A stretch of DNA of 7,147 nucleotides from the NCBI GenBank assembly GCA_910585635.1, contig CAJUFE010000094.1, forward strand, positions 1-7,147. The letters run 5' to 3'. Below are positions 1 through 5,709 of this stretch, in pieces. The notes under the pieces are model-generated. The model was given only the letters and a program-made list of their open reading frames with translations, was not told the origin of the DNA and did not search any database. The stretch's first letter is position 1. Each line of letters starts with the position of its first letter. The DNA is from an uncultured Lachnospiraceae bacterium. GTDB lineage: Bacteria; Bacillota; Clostridia; Lachnospirales; Lachnospiraceae. Both the position numbers and the translations under genes were made by a program.

Positions 1-1
1 A

Positions 2-13
2 CATTACCTCCTT
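2..13 (-). promoter_or_regulatory. Ribosome binding site and possible start codon of a gene leaving the left edge
   Basis: Read on the minus strand, bases 13-7 give AAGGAGG, followed by TA and an ATG at 4-2. The Shine-Dalgarno match is full, but the 2-nt spacing to this ATG is short, so the true start may lie just outside the window. It shows that another minus-strand gene follows the terminator at 149-190. The upstream stretch (about 14-148) holds AT-rich patches such as TATATATC near 50 but no convincing promoter pair. Nothing can be said about the product. Confidence 0.5.
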
Positions 14-148
14 TTTTGAACTCGGTATCTCTCTTACTTGGAGATGATATATATGTAAGATAGTGGATGGTACAGGCCTTCCATGGCGGGGTATAGCATC
101 TGCTGATACGATCCTGGACATGCCTGCACTGTCAGGTCCTCCACCACG

Positions 149-190
149 AAAAAAGGGCAGACACCCCGCTAACCCACAGGGTGTCCGCCC
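149..190 (-). terminator. Strong rho-independent terminator after the HEPN gene
   Basis: The arms 179-190 and 155-166 form a 12-bp stem in minus-strand RNA (GGGCGGACACCC with GGGUGUCUGCCC). Eleven pairs are Watson-Crick and one is a G-U pair that would be an A-C mismatch in plus-strand RNA. The stem is followed directly by six U residues (154-149). The loop is 167-178. Orientation, the G-U pair and the U tract all say it ends minus-strand transcription. The stop codon of the HEPN reading frame (171-169) lies inside the loop. Confidence 0.9.
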
Positions 191-625
191 ATGCCGTCCC
201 GCTCCTCCCCTTCCCCTGGCTTTTCATCTGTTCCTGTCCTTTTCCCACTCTCCTCTAAAAAGACCCGGACTGCTGAGATGAAGCCCTCTGCTTTTTTGAT
301 CTGCTCTCCTGCCTCCTCTCTCGTTACGATAAAAAAGTCGGAATAGTCACTCTTCTCCCTGATACGATAAGCCGAGTCGATGATCTTATATGTATCTTTT
401 GAAAAGTCGCCCGTATGTACATGGTATCGGTTAAAATGTGCGATCACCGAGGAATGCTTGGAGGCATCGGACCCATCCAGCACGTTCACTGCACGGATGG
501 CATGGAAGATAGAATATGACCGCCGCTCTGTACATCCCGTTCTTATGGTCGAGCTCTGCTGTTGCAAGGTCCTCCTCTGCACGTGCCAACCGATATCTGG
601 ACAGCTCCACCCGCTCACGCTGCAT
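169..625 (-). pseudogene. Disrupted HEPN-domain protein (toxin half of an MNT/HEPN pair)
   Basis: The N-terminal part starts at ATG 625, overlapping the end of the nucleotidyltransferase gene by 11 nt. It reads MQRERVELSRYRLARAEEDL and on to GMYRAAV, the usual first helices of PF05168-type HEPN proteins. At about 520-516 the family sequence jumps to another frame, which continues YSIFHAIRAVNVLDG, SSVIAHFNRYH, LREKSDYSDFF and a final amphipathic helix. Relatives usually carry a short Asn-Arg-x-Tyr-like segment between the two parts. Its absence plus the frame change fits a deletion of about 11 nt that removes the arginine of the RX4-6H RNase motif. HEPN proteins of this type are typically ribonucleases silenced by a partner MNT enzyme. 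The tail after FLEE is about 25 residues longer than usual and runs into the terminator. The family call is firm. Loss of function is inference, and a sequencing error is possible. Confidence 0.8.
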
Positions 626-963
626 ACAAGATGACCCCCTCTCTGGATACATTCTGGTAGAACGGCGAGACGTTCTTCCACTCTTCATATTCCTGATAGC
701 TCACATCGATCACAGAGAAGACCTTTAGGTATTCCAGAGCAAAGTCTGCAGAGACCTCATCCATCTGCCCTGTATACTTTTTTAAGCACTCTGGAGAGGC
801 ATCCACCAGGACCATGGTATCGATGTCGGGATCCCTATCTACAGTCCCCCCTGGCAACGGATCCATAGAGGATCACGGCCTTGAGCCCATCCCCATACAC
901 GGACTTTAACCGTTCCACCAACCTCTGATAGATCCCTATCCATTCATCTGTCCTTAGATCCAT
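615..963 (-). pseudogene. Frameshifted minimal nucleotidyltransferase (MNT, antitoxin half)
   Basis: From ATG 963, after the purine-rich GGGGGTGA, the frame reads MDLRTDEWIGIYQRLVERLK and reaches ILYGSVARG, then stops after four more codons. The rest of the enzyme lies one frame away: TVDRDPDIDTMVLVD to the TGA at 617-615. Joined, they give the canonical GSxARG-x-DxD nucleotidyltransferase motif, with a possible third acidic residue in FSVIDVSYQEY. The joint is a run of six G residues (851-846), and five G residues would restore one frame of about 115 residues. MNT proteins of this kind pair with HEPN toxins and usually neutralise them, some by AMPylation. The gene order MNT then HEPN, with a short overlap, is the usual one. 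The break could be decay, phase variation or a homopolymer sequencing error. Confidence 0.82.
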
Positions 964-1081
964 ACGCTCACCCCCTGTCAGTCCCAAGCGGTCCCGATAC
1001 CGATACGCCTTCTCCTATGGCATCTCCAAGACGGGCCAGGCTATACCAATGCCTGCCCTACCATATCCCGTCCATGTCTAT

Positions 1082-1110
1082 ATCATGCCCTAAATATGAT
1101 CCCATTTCAA
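1082..1110 (-). promoter_or_regulatory. Candidate promoter for the MNT/HEPN pair
   Basis: On the minus strand TTGAAA (1110-1105) is separated by 17 nt from CATGAT (1087-1082). This matches the sigma-A -35 box at five of six positions and the -10 box at four of six. It lies in the 228-bp gap between the large effector-like gene (ends 1192) and the MNT start (963), and would give a leader of roughly 110 nt. No terminator is visible after 1192, so readthrough from the upstream operon is also possible. The rest of this gap shows no convincing gene. Confidence 0.3.
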
Positions 1111-1191
1111 TAAGGACAGGAGGATCGATGCTCATAGTCACGAGATGGACGATAGCATGGGATACGGCTATAGGTGGTATGGTCGTCCTCC

Positions 1192-2673
1192 CTAAAAGAG
1201 CCAGTTGAGGACCCTCTTGGCCCCCTCCTTGAGCGCCCTTGCCCCCCTCTTTAGCCCTTCCACAGCCTTCTTCCCCAGATCCGCTGCCGTCCTTGCCACC
1301 TTCTTGGCCACAGAGTAGACCTTCCTGCCGATCCCACTCCCTGCAGCATAGCCCACCATACCGGTGACCAGGCTGGCCCCCACACCCAGGGGTCCGCCGA
1401 TCAGCCCGCCCACTGCCCCTTTCACCAGCTCTGTGAGCCCCAGCCCGCCGAACATGGCCACCGTGTTCTTCCCCATCTGGTCCAATCCTTTCAGGGTGGA
1501 CATCTCCCCTTCCGCCATCTGCAGCATCACCTTCGCGTTCTCCACCCCCACAAAGGCGATCCCCGAGATCAATCCCGCCCCTGTGCTCTTAGGGAGGAAG
1601 GAGACCTTCCCGTTCCTCACGGCTGTACAGAGCGTCCCTGCGGCGGCTGTCTTCACGCCGGTGTCCGCCCCGGCCCGGAACGCGGTCCCCAGCACCTCGT
1701 CCGGCTGTATCTCCTGCCCCTGGCAGGCCCGCATGACCACATCGATCCCTGTGGTCACCGCAGCCGCCTGCAGGGCCATGGCCCCGGCGTTCCTCCCCAC
1801 GGAGAGGGCGTACTCCTTCGTGCTGTAATAGTAGTCGTCCAGGATCGGGGCCTCGTTGCTCTGCTGCGCCCGATCCCGGAGCCTCTGCACGTCCGCCTTG
1901 GTGAAGGCCCTGCCCTCCACACCATCCATCTCGATGCGGTCGCTTATGGTCTTTTTCGACCCTTTGGCCTGGAAATGGGCGCGGACCTCCTCCAGCTGCT
2001 CTGTGGGGACGATCAGGCGCTGGTTGTCATAGCCCCCCTCCTCGATCATCCGGATCGTGGCCCTGGCATCCTTGCCGTACTTCATCTGGTAGTTCTGGTA
2101 CCGCCCGGTCCCCACGTTGGTCACCCGCACGTCTACGGAATCGGCCGTGTTGACGTTCCTGATATCCACCTTGAGCGGCACGTCCTGGAGATCGGCCTGC
2201 AGCTGCGCGGTCCTCCCCAGCATCTCCTCCGCGATGTTCCCGTCCAGGTTGGGGTTCATGCTGATATGGCCATCCCTGGCCCTGCTCAAGTCCGCCGCAA
2301 GCGCCCTGTTCTGCTCATAGAGCAGGCTGTCCAGCCGTTTCAGCTCCCCGCTGTACTGGGCCGCGCTGAGGCCGATCGCGGACCGCTGCAGCTCCTCCCC
2401 CAGCCACTCCTCTTTGGAACGCCCCTGCCTGGCCGCTGCCTCCAGGGACCGGGCCGCCCGCTCATGGGCCTCCAAGGAGGCGATGATACCGGCGGCCATC
2501 TCCTTGGCCTCCCCCTCACCGATCCCCCCGCACCGCTCTGTGAGCAGGCCCTCCAGCCACTCCTGGTCCGTCTGCCCCTTTGGCCTGTCCTTGTAAGAGG
2601 CCCAGTCCCTGATGAAATCCCCATATAGCCTCCCTGCATCCATCCCATCCATATATCCCTCGGTCATGTCCAT
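1192..2673 (-). CDS. Effector-like protein: putative QxK nuclease-like domain plus glycine-rich hydrophobic region and cationic tail
   Basis: I recognise no named family. The frame opens at ATG 2709, giving 505 residues and a 4-nt ATGA overlap with the ATPase gene. The start at 2673 (493 residues) is preferred because GGGAGG lies 7 nt before it and nothing similar precedes 2709. Numbering below is from 2709. Residues 60-145 are helical and charged. Residues 150-240 hold a conserved-looking block: GNIAEE (E161), SVDVRV (D193), NYQMKYGKDA (Q208, K210), then YDNQRLIVPTEQLEEV. The order E...D...QxK between predicted strands resembles the PD-(D/E)XK nuclease core, as in Mrr-like enzymes; this is inference. 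Residues 303-460 are rich in Gly and Ala with long hydrophobic runs, such as 417-460 with GAVGGLIGGPLGVGAS, like a glycine-zipper membrane segment. Residues 462-505 form an amphipathic helix with about 13 Lys/Arg and 3 acidic residues. There is no signal peptide. Coupling to the AAA+ gene suggests the two proteins work together. Confidence 0.85.
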   Translation of the reverse strand: MDMTEGYMDGMDAGRLYGDFIRDWASYKDRPKGQTDQEWLEGLLTERCGGIGEGEAKEMAAGIIASLEAHERAARSLEAAARQGRSKEEWLGEELQRSAIGLSAAQYSGELKRLDSLLYEQNRALAADLSRARDGHISMNPNLDGNIAEEMLGRTAQLQADLQDVPLKVDIRNVNTADSVDVRVTNVGTGRYQNYQMKYGKDARATIRMIEEGGYDNQRLIVPTEQLEEVRAHFQAKGSKKTISDRIEMDGVEGRAFTKADVQRLRDRAQQSNEAPILDDYYYSTKEYALSVGRNAGAMALQAAAVTTGIDVVMRACQGQEIQPDEVLGTAFRAGADTGVKTAAAGTLCTAVRNGKVSFLPKSTGAGLISGIAFVGVENAKVMLQMAEGEMSTLKGLDQMGKNTVAMFGGLGLTELVKGAVGGLIGGPLGVGASLVTGMVGYAAGSGIGRKVYSVAKKVARTAADLGKKAVEGLKRGARALKEGAKRVLNWLF

Positions 2674-2680
2674 CCCCTTC

Positions 2681-2686
2681 CCTCCC
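2681..2686 (-). promoter_or_regulatory. Ribosome binding site deciding the effector start
   Basis: GGGAGG at 2686-2681 lies 7 nt before ATG 2673. The other in-frame ATG, at 2709, overlaps the ATPase stop as ATGA but has only GCCTCCAC in front of it. The site lies about 20 nt past the ATPase stop codon (2708-2706), so translation of the second gene can be both coupled and independent. Confidence 0.55.
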
Positions 2687-2705
2687 GTCCCGGCTCTCCT
2701 GCGCC

Positions 2706-4199
2706 TCATGTGGAGGCGTTCTTATATCCCCGGTCCTCATAGCCTTCCATGAGCGCCTTTATCTCCTCCCCCATCAGGTCCATCATGGAGCGGGTCCCCC
2801 TCACGGCCTCCAGGATGTCCTCTGTGGACAGCCTACCCTTGTCCGCCGCGAAGGCAGCCTCGATCCCGGCCCTCACCACACCCTCTAAGTCCGCACCGCT
2901 GAAGCCCTCTGTCTCCCGTGCCAGCCTTCCGGTGTCGATCCGCCCCAGGTCGGCGGGGCGCCTCTTCCTGATGTGGATCCCCAGGATGCGGCGGCGTTCC
3001 CTCTCCTGTGGGAGCCCGATGTAGAAGACCTCATCGAACCGGCCCTTGCGCGTCAGCTCCGGCGGGAGCTTTGTCACGTCATTGGCGGTGGCCACCACGA
3101 AGGTCTGGCCCTCCTTCTCCTGGAGCCAGGTGAGGAAATAGCCGAAGAGGCGGGACGTGACCTCGGCCCCGCTGCCCTGGCCCCCGATCCCGGCGAAGGC
3201 CTTCTCCAGCTCATCGATCCAGAGCACACAGGGGGCGATGGCCTCGGCCAGGGCCACCGCCCTGCGCATGTTGGCCTCCGACTCCCCCACATACTTCCCC
3301 ATCAGCCGCCCCATGTCCAGCCGCAGGAGGGGTACCTGGAACAGATGGGCGGTGGCCTTGGCGCTCAGGGACTTCCCGCACCCCGGGACCCCGGCCACCA
3401 GCACCCCTTTGGGCATGTCCACGCCGAACCGGACCGCCCGCTCGATATCCTGGAAGATCCTGGCCTTCCTCTCCAGCCATCCCTTTAAGGCCTCCAGCCC
3501 CCCGATGTCCTCCAGGGACTCCTTTAACGGGACCATCTCCAGGATCCCGGCCTTCTTGATGGTCTGCTGCTTCTGCTCGAAGACCAGCCCCAGGTCGTTG
3601 CGGCTCAGCTCCCCGTCGTTGGCGTAGGCCAGGGCCAGGATGTTCCGGATCTCCGTCGCCGACAGCCCCTTGAGCGCGGTGGAGAACGCATCCAGCAGGC
3701 CATCCTCCACCTCTGGGAAGCCCTCCTCCCGGATGGTCCGGACCACCAGCTCCCGGATCTCCGGGACGGTGAGGTGGTCCATCTCCAGGACCGTGACGTA
3801 CCGCTCCAGCTCCGGCGGGATCGCCACCACCGTGGAGACGATGATGACCGTGGCATCCGCCCCCTGTCCGATCATGCTGGCGATGTCCTTGAGCCTGGCG
3901 GCCACCTCCGGGTCCTCCATGCTCCTATAGATATCCCGGAGCACCAGGATCTTCCCCTCCAGTTCCCCCGGGTCCTGGAAGAGGTCCAGCGCCCCTGCCA
4001 ATCCATCCCCCATAGAGAGCAGCGGGGCACCGGTCCTAAAGTCCACCAGCCCCCTAGCCCCGTTCCAGCCGATCGCCTCCCTGTGGCCCGCCAGCCCCTT
4101 TATGATCGTATCGACCCTCTCATCCTCAAAGCTGCTGATGTAGAGGATGGGGAACCCTGCGTCCATGTACTGGCTCATCCTATCCTTCAGTCTATCCAT
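2706..4199 (-). CDS. Ycf46-like AAA+ ATPase
   Basis: This is a 497-residue ATPase, about the usual Ycf46 length. Numbering is from the alternative ATG at 4205. Residues 15-215 match the degenerate N-terminal half of Ycf46-type proteins: FPILYISSFEDERV, a glycine-rich turn, KILVLRDIY, ATVIIVST and LERYVTVLEMDHL. Residues 230-470 form a full classical AAA module: Walker A GVPGCGKS (272-279), pore-loop region GKYVGESE (303-310), Walker B VLWIDE (D331, E332), sensor 1 in VVATAND (N375), arginine fingers in LTRKGRFDE (R386, R389), and GFSGADLEG (434-442) of the lid. All key residues are intact, so an active hexameric, FtsH/CDC48-like unfoldase or remodeller is expected, without a protease domain. 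Its target is unknown. It ends in an ATGA overlap with the open frame of the effector-like gene, which is its likely partner or substrate. The cytosolic location is inferred from the lack of membrane segments. Confidence 0.93.
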   Translation of the reverse strand: MDRLKDRMSQYMDAGFPILYISSFEDERVDTIIKGLAGHREAIGWNGARGLVDFRTGAPLLSMGDGLAGALDLFQDPGELEGKILVLRDIYRSMEDPEVAARLKDIASMIGQGADATVIIVSTVVAIPPELERYVTVLEMDHLTVPEIRELVVRTIREEGFPEVEDGLLDAFSTALKGLSATEIRNILALAYANDGELSRNDLGLVFEQKQQTIKKAGILEMVPLKESLEDIGGLEALKGWLERKARIFQDIERAVRFGVDMPKGVLVAGVPGCGKSLSAKATAHLFQVPLLRLDMGRLMGKYVGESEANMRRAVALAEAIAPCVLWIDELEKAFAGIGGQGSGAEVTSRLFGYFLTWLQEKEGQTFVVATANDVTKLPPELTRKGRFDEVFYIGLPQERERRRILGIHIRKRRPADLGRIDTGRLARETEGFSGADLEGVVRAGIEAAFAADKGRLSTEDILEAVRGTRSMMDLMGEEIKALMEGYEDRGYKNAST

Positions 4200-4207
4200 C
4201 TCCATAC

Positions 4208-4213
4208 CCTCCT
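4208..4213 (-). promoter_or_regulatory. Ribosome binding site deciding the ATPase start
   Basis: AGGAGG at 4213-4208 is 8 nt from ATG 4199 but only 2 nt from the in-frame ATG at 4205. The downstream codon is therefore the better start, giving the N-terminus MDRLKDRMSQYMDAG. Confidence 0.7.
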
Positions 4214-4395
4214 CTGTCCGTCACTATGGCCACTCCCTGCACCTGCTATCGATCCTAGCACAGCCGGACGACAGGATCTGACGTGGTGCAGGATCTTCCT
4301 ACATCTTTCCGCATGGCCCTGCACTCCTGGGCCTGTCCGATCCATGACCCATCCAGAGGACGGCGCATATACCATCGCTGTTCCCGACCGCAAGG

Positions 4396-4449
4396 GCATG
4401 GCAGGTATCATACCCGCATTATCGCTCACGGATACGATACCTGCCATGC
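4396..4449 (-). promoter_or_regulatory. 21-bp RNA hairpin around the stop codon of the 71-residue gene
   Basis: Arms 4429-4449 and 4396-4416 pair over 21 bp with a 12-nt loop (4417-4428). In minus-strand RNA every position pairs, two of them as G-U. The same two positions would be A-C mismatches in plus-strand RNA, which points to a structure used in minus-strand transcripts. The TGA stop of the small gene (4428-4426) is the first codon of the loop, so terminating ribosomes would open the stem. No U tract follows, so it is not a standard terminator. mRNA stabilisation, processing, or control of the ATPase start about 200 nt downstream are possible roles. The stretch 4206-4395 holds only weak repeats, for example CAGGATCT at 4272 and 4289. 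Confidence 0.75.
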
Positions 4450-4641
4450 TCCCGGTCCCTGGAGCAGATCCACTGTTGCTCTGGGGATGCCGATCCAGTA
4501 GTGGCTTATGTTGTGGAGGTCTGTATAGTCTGCCTCCATCATCTTGGCTGCCTTTTGTGAGATCTCTTCGATCTCCACTCGGCAGTCCACTATGTCCCAT
4601 AACGGGGCCTGCTTTTCTACTACAACTTTCTCTTCTTCCAT
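4426..4641 (-). CDS. Small protein of unknown function, first gene of the ATPase operon
   Basis: A 71-residue protein I do not recognise, beginning MEEEKVVVEKQAPLWDIVDC and ending GPGAWQVSYP. Support for a real gene is the excellent ribosome binding site AGGAGG (4655-4650), 8 nt before ATG 4641, a possible promoter just upstream, and coding-like codon use. The first half is acidic and helical (RVEIEEISQKAAKMMEADY). The second is rich in aromatic, Gly and Pro residues (HNISHYWIGIPRATVDLL) and may not form a complete fold. There is no signal peptide or membrane segment. It is 221 nt upstream of the ATPase gene with only the 21-bp hairpin between them, so it is probably co-transcribed. Possible roles are an inhibitor, adaptor or sensor for the ATPase/effector pair, but it could also be the remnant of a longer gene. 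No function is assigned. Confidence 0.65.
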   Translation of the reverse strand: MEEEKVVVEKQAPLWDIVDCRVEIEEISQKAAKMMEADYTDLHNISHYWIGIPRATVDLLQGPGAWQVSYP

Positions 4642-4690
4642 TTTTCTTTCCTCCTAACGTTTGTAACCACTCAGATGTTGGTCCACACAT

Positions 4691-4719
4691 ATAATATATG
4701 CGTTAATGGGGTGTTGTAA
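4691..4719 (-). promoter_or_regulatory. Candidate promoter of the small gene / ATPase / effector operon
   Basis: On the minus strand TATTAT (4696-4691) is a good -10 box inside the AT-rich run CATATATTATATG. Seventeen nt upstream is TTACAA (4719-4714), a weak -35 box. The site sits between the terminator at 4735-4771 and the ribosome binding site at 4655, the position expected for an independent promoter. The weak -35 box would suit an activated or regulated promoter. Confidence 0.42.
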
Positions 4720-4734
4720 TTTGGGTAAAAGGAC

Positions 4735-4771
4735 AAAAAAAGAAAGGCGGGTACAATGTTTCTGTACCCGC
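4735..4771 (-). terminator. Rho-independent terminator after the WYL gene pair
   Basis: In minus-strand RNA, GCGGGTACA (4771-4763) pairs perfectly with TGTACCCGC (4755-4747) around a 7-nt loop. CTTTC and then seven U residues (4741-4735) follow. Position and orientation fit termination of the transcript carrying the WYL regulator and the protein ending at 4810. Confidence 0.85.
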
Positions 4772-4811
4772 AACTGATCCGCTGTGTCTGTGGTGCACCC
4801 GCCTTTCTTTT
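4738..4811 (-). promoter_or_regulatory. Alternative long stem (possible antiterminator) competing with the terminator
   Basis: The segment 4811-4794, beginning AAAAGAAAGGCGGGT and overlapping the last two bases of the upstream stop codon, pairs over 18 bp with 4755-4738. That target is the 3' half of the terminator stem plus most of its U tract. One pair is G-U in minus-strand RNA and would be A-C in plus-strand RNA. The long stem and the terminator hairpin share 4747-4755 and cannot coexist, and the long stem leaves only three unpaired U residues. A ribosome at the stop codon (4812-4810) would cover the upstream arm and so favour the terminator. The structure is seen in the sequence; the regulatory reading is inference. 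Confidence 0.6.
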
Positions 4812-5682
4812 ACACCATACCCACCTTTTTAGCATATTCATCGTACACTTCCCAAGTGAGCCGATTTGTTGAGGAAAGGTAGTAAATCGTAGCACCTTTC
4901 CCCGGTAAACTGTTGCATGCTTTAAACAAACGCATCGCGTCATCGTGGGTTGGTCTCGGAGGACGCGATGCCCTAGAGCGATCCGTGCATATCTGGATCG
5001 CCTTATCGAAGGCATCGATGATCTCGCGATAGATCGTAAATTTCTCGACAACTTTTATTACGGAATCCTTACTCGGCTTTGTAAGGATTCCGCTGTTTGA
5101 GAGCTTCGACAACCCGTCAAAGATCGCATCAGCGGACTTGTGGATGACCTCATCGACACACTGGGCCTTCACACATTCCAGCCTTTCGATCGTAGCATCT
5201 TCTTGTTGTGCCGATAGACCATCCAAGGCCTTATCATCCAGGAGACCACCACATCCATCATCCATACCCGATATCTTGCTGCGCACCTCATCTGCGGCAG
5301 CATCGATGTCATCTTTGATGAGCATCCGGAGCTCTCCGATAGCTTCCGGGCATCCTATGATCCGGCTGATAGCTCCATCCATGTCCTCTGCGCTTTCCAG
5401 TATCTCCATAATCCTGGGATATCTATGGGCCGCGAGCATATCCTCTGTATAGGGAACGCCAAATATCCCACAGAGCTTTTCCGGTAGGTCCGCATCCTCC
5501 TTATCCAGCCCTGCTATCTTTCCCGCCTCTTTTCTGTACTGCCTGTCATCCAGCCACCGTTCCAGCCTGCCATCCTCCAGATAGCCCAACAGCAGCTCCA
5601 GATCGAAGGCTCCCCGTAACTCTTCTAATGTCCTGGCCTGTACGCCATCCTTCATCTGTAATGCGAACTTGATCCTCTTCAT
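4810..5682 (-). CDS. Unknown protein with an N-terminal FDLxxLLxY...WLxxRxY...KLC-IFGV module
   Basis: ATG 5682 (290 residues) is preferred because AAGGAGG lies 11 nt upstream. A second in-frame ATG at 5706 begins 3 nt after the WYL stop but has no clear binding site. Numbering below is from 5706. Residues 19-84 form a compact module: MKDGVQARTLEELRGAFDLE, LLLGYLEDGRLERWLDDRQY, and DADLPEKLCGIFGV. From memory, similar modules occur at the N-termini of various uncharacterised Firmicutes proteins; I give no family name. Residues 95-235 are helical and acidic (SKISGMDDGCGGLLDD, KSADAIFDGLSKLS). Residues 250-298 are Pro/Arg-rich, then THDDAMRLFKACNSLPGKGA and a final IYYLSSTNRLTWEVYDEY. There is no membrane segment or catalytic motif. 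The 3' third looks more AT-rich than the 5' part, as if the ends had different histories. It is likely co-transcribed with the WYL regulator and may sense or bind the signal that controls the system. Confidence 0.85.
   Translation of the reverse strand: MKRIKFALQMKDGVQARTLEELRGAFDLELLLGYLEDGRLERWLDDRQYRKEAGKIAGLDKEDADLPEKLCGIFGVPYTEDMLAAHRYPRIMEILESAEDMDGAISRIIGCPEAIGELRMLIKDDIDAAADEVRSKISGMDDGCGGLLDDKALDGLSAQQEDATIERLECVKAQCVDEVIHKSADAIFDGLSKLSNSGILTKPSKDSVIKVVEKFTIYREIIDAFDKAIQICTDRSRASRPPRPTHDDAMRLFKACNSLPGKGATIYYLSSTNRLTWEVYDEYAKKVGMV
5061..5092 (-). repeat. Perfect 12-bp inverted repeat inside the coding sequence
   Basis: CGGAATCCTTAC (5061-5072) and GTAAGGATTCCG (5081-5092) are exact reverse complements separated by 8 nt. 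They lie within codons for SGILTKPSKDSV of the 290-residue protein. A perfect stem of this length with a short loop is unusual in coding sequence. No U tract follows on the minus strand (TAATAAAAG), so it is not a standard terminator. It may act in mRNA structure or protein binding, or mark an old insertion or recombination point near the base-composition change. Confidence 0.7.
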
Positions 5683-5709
5683 CTGCAGCACATCCTCCTT
5701 TATCATCTG

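Noticed and set aside
1058..1135. A 25-codon minus-strand ORF (MSIDPPVLIEMGSYLGHDID and on) in the gap between the effector and MNT genes
   Set aside because: There is no ribosome binding site before its ATG, it resembles no known peptide, and it overlaps the best candidate promoter. Chance is more likely.
1017..1208. A 63-codon plus-strand ORF in the same gap
   Set aside because: Odd composition, no ribosome binding site, and it runs into the end of the minus-strand effector gene.
1975..2628. A long plus-strand open frame (217 codons) opposite the effector gene
   Set aside because: It is antisense to a well-supported gene, rich in Pro, Leu and His as expected for a GC-rich shadow frame, and shows no domain.
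4187..4690. A 167-codon minus-strand frame covering the small gene region
   Set aside because: It lacks a ribosome binding site, reads in a different frame from the well-initiated 71-residue gene, and overlaps the ATPase start.
3774..4694. A 306-codon plus-strand open frame opposite the ATPase start and small gene
   Set aside because: It spans two minus-strand genes and structured RNA elements, has shadow-like composition and no recognisable motif.
4738..4811. The 18-bp inverted repeat as a transposon or MITE terminus
   Set aside because: There is no target-site duplication or transposase, and the arms coincide with a terminator and stop codon, so an RNA switch explains them better.
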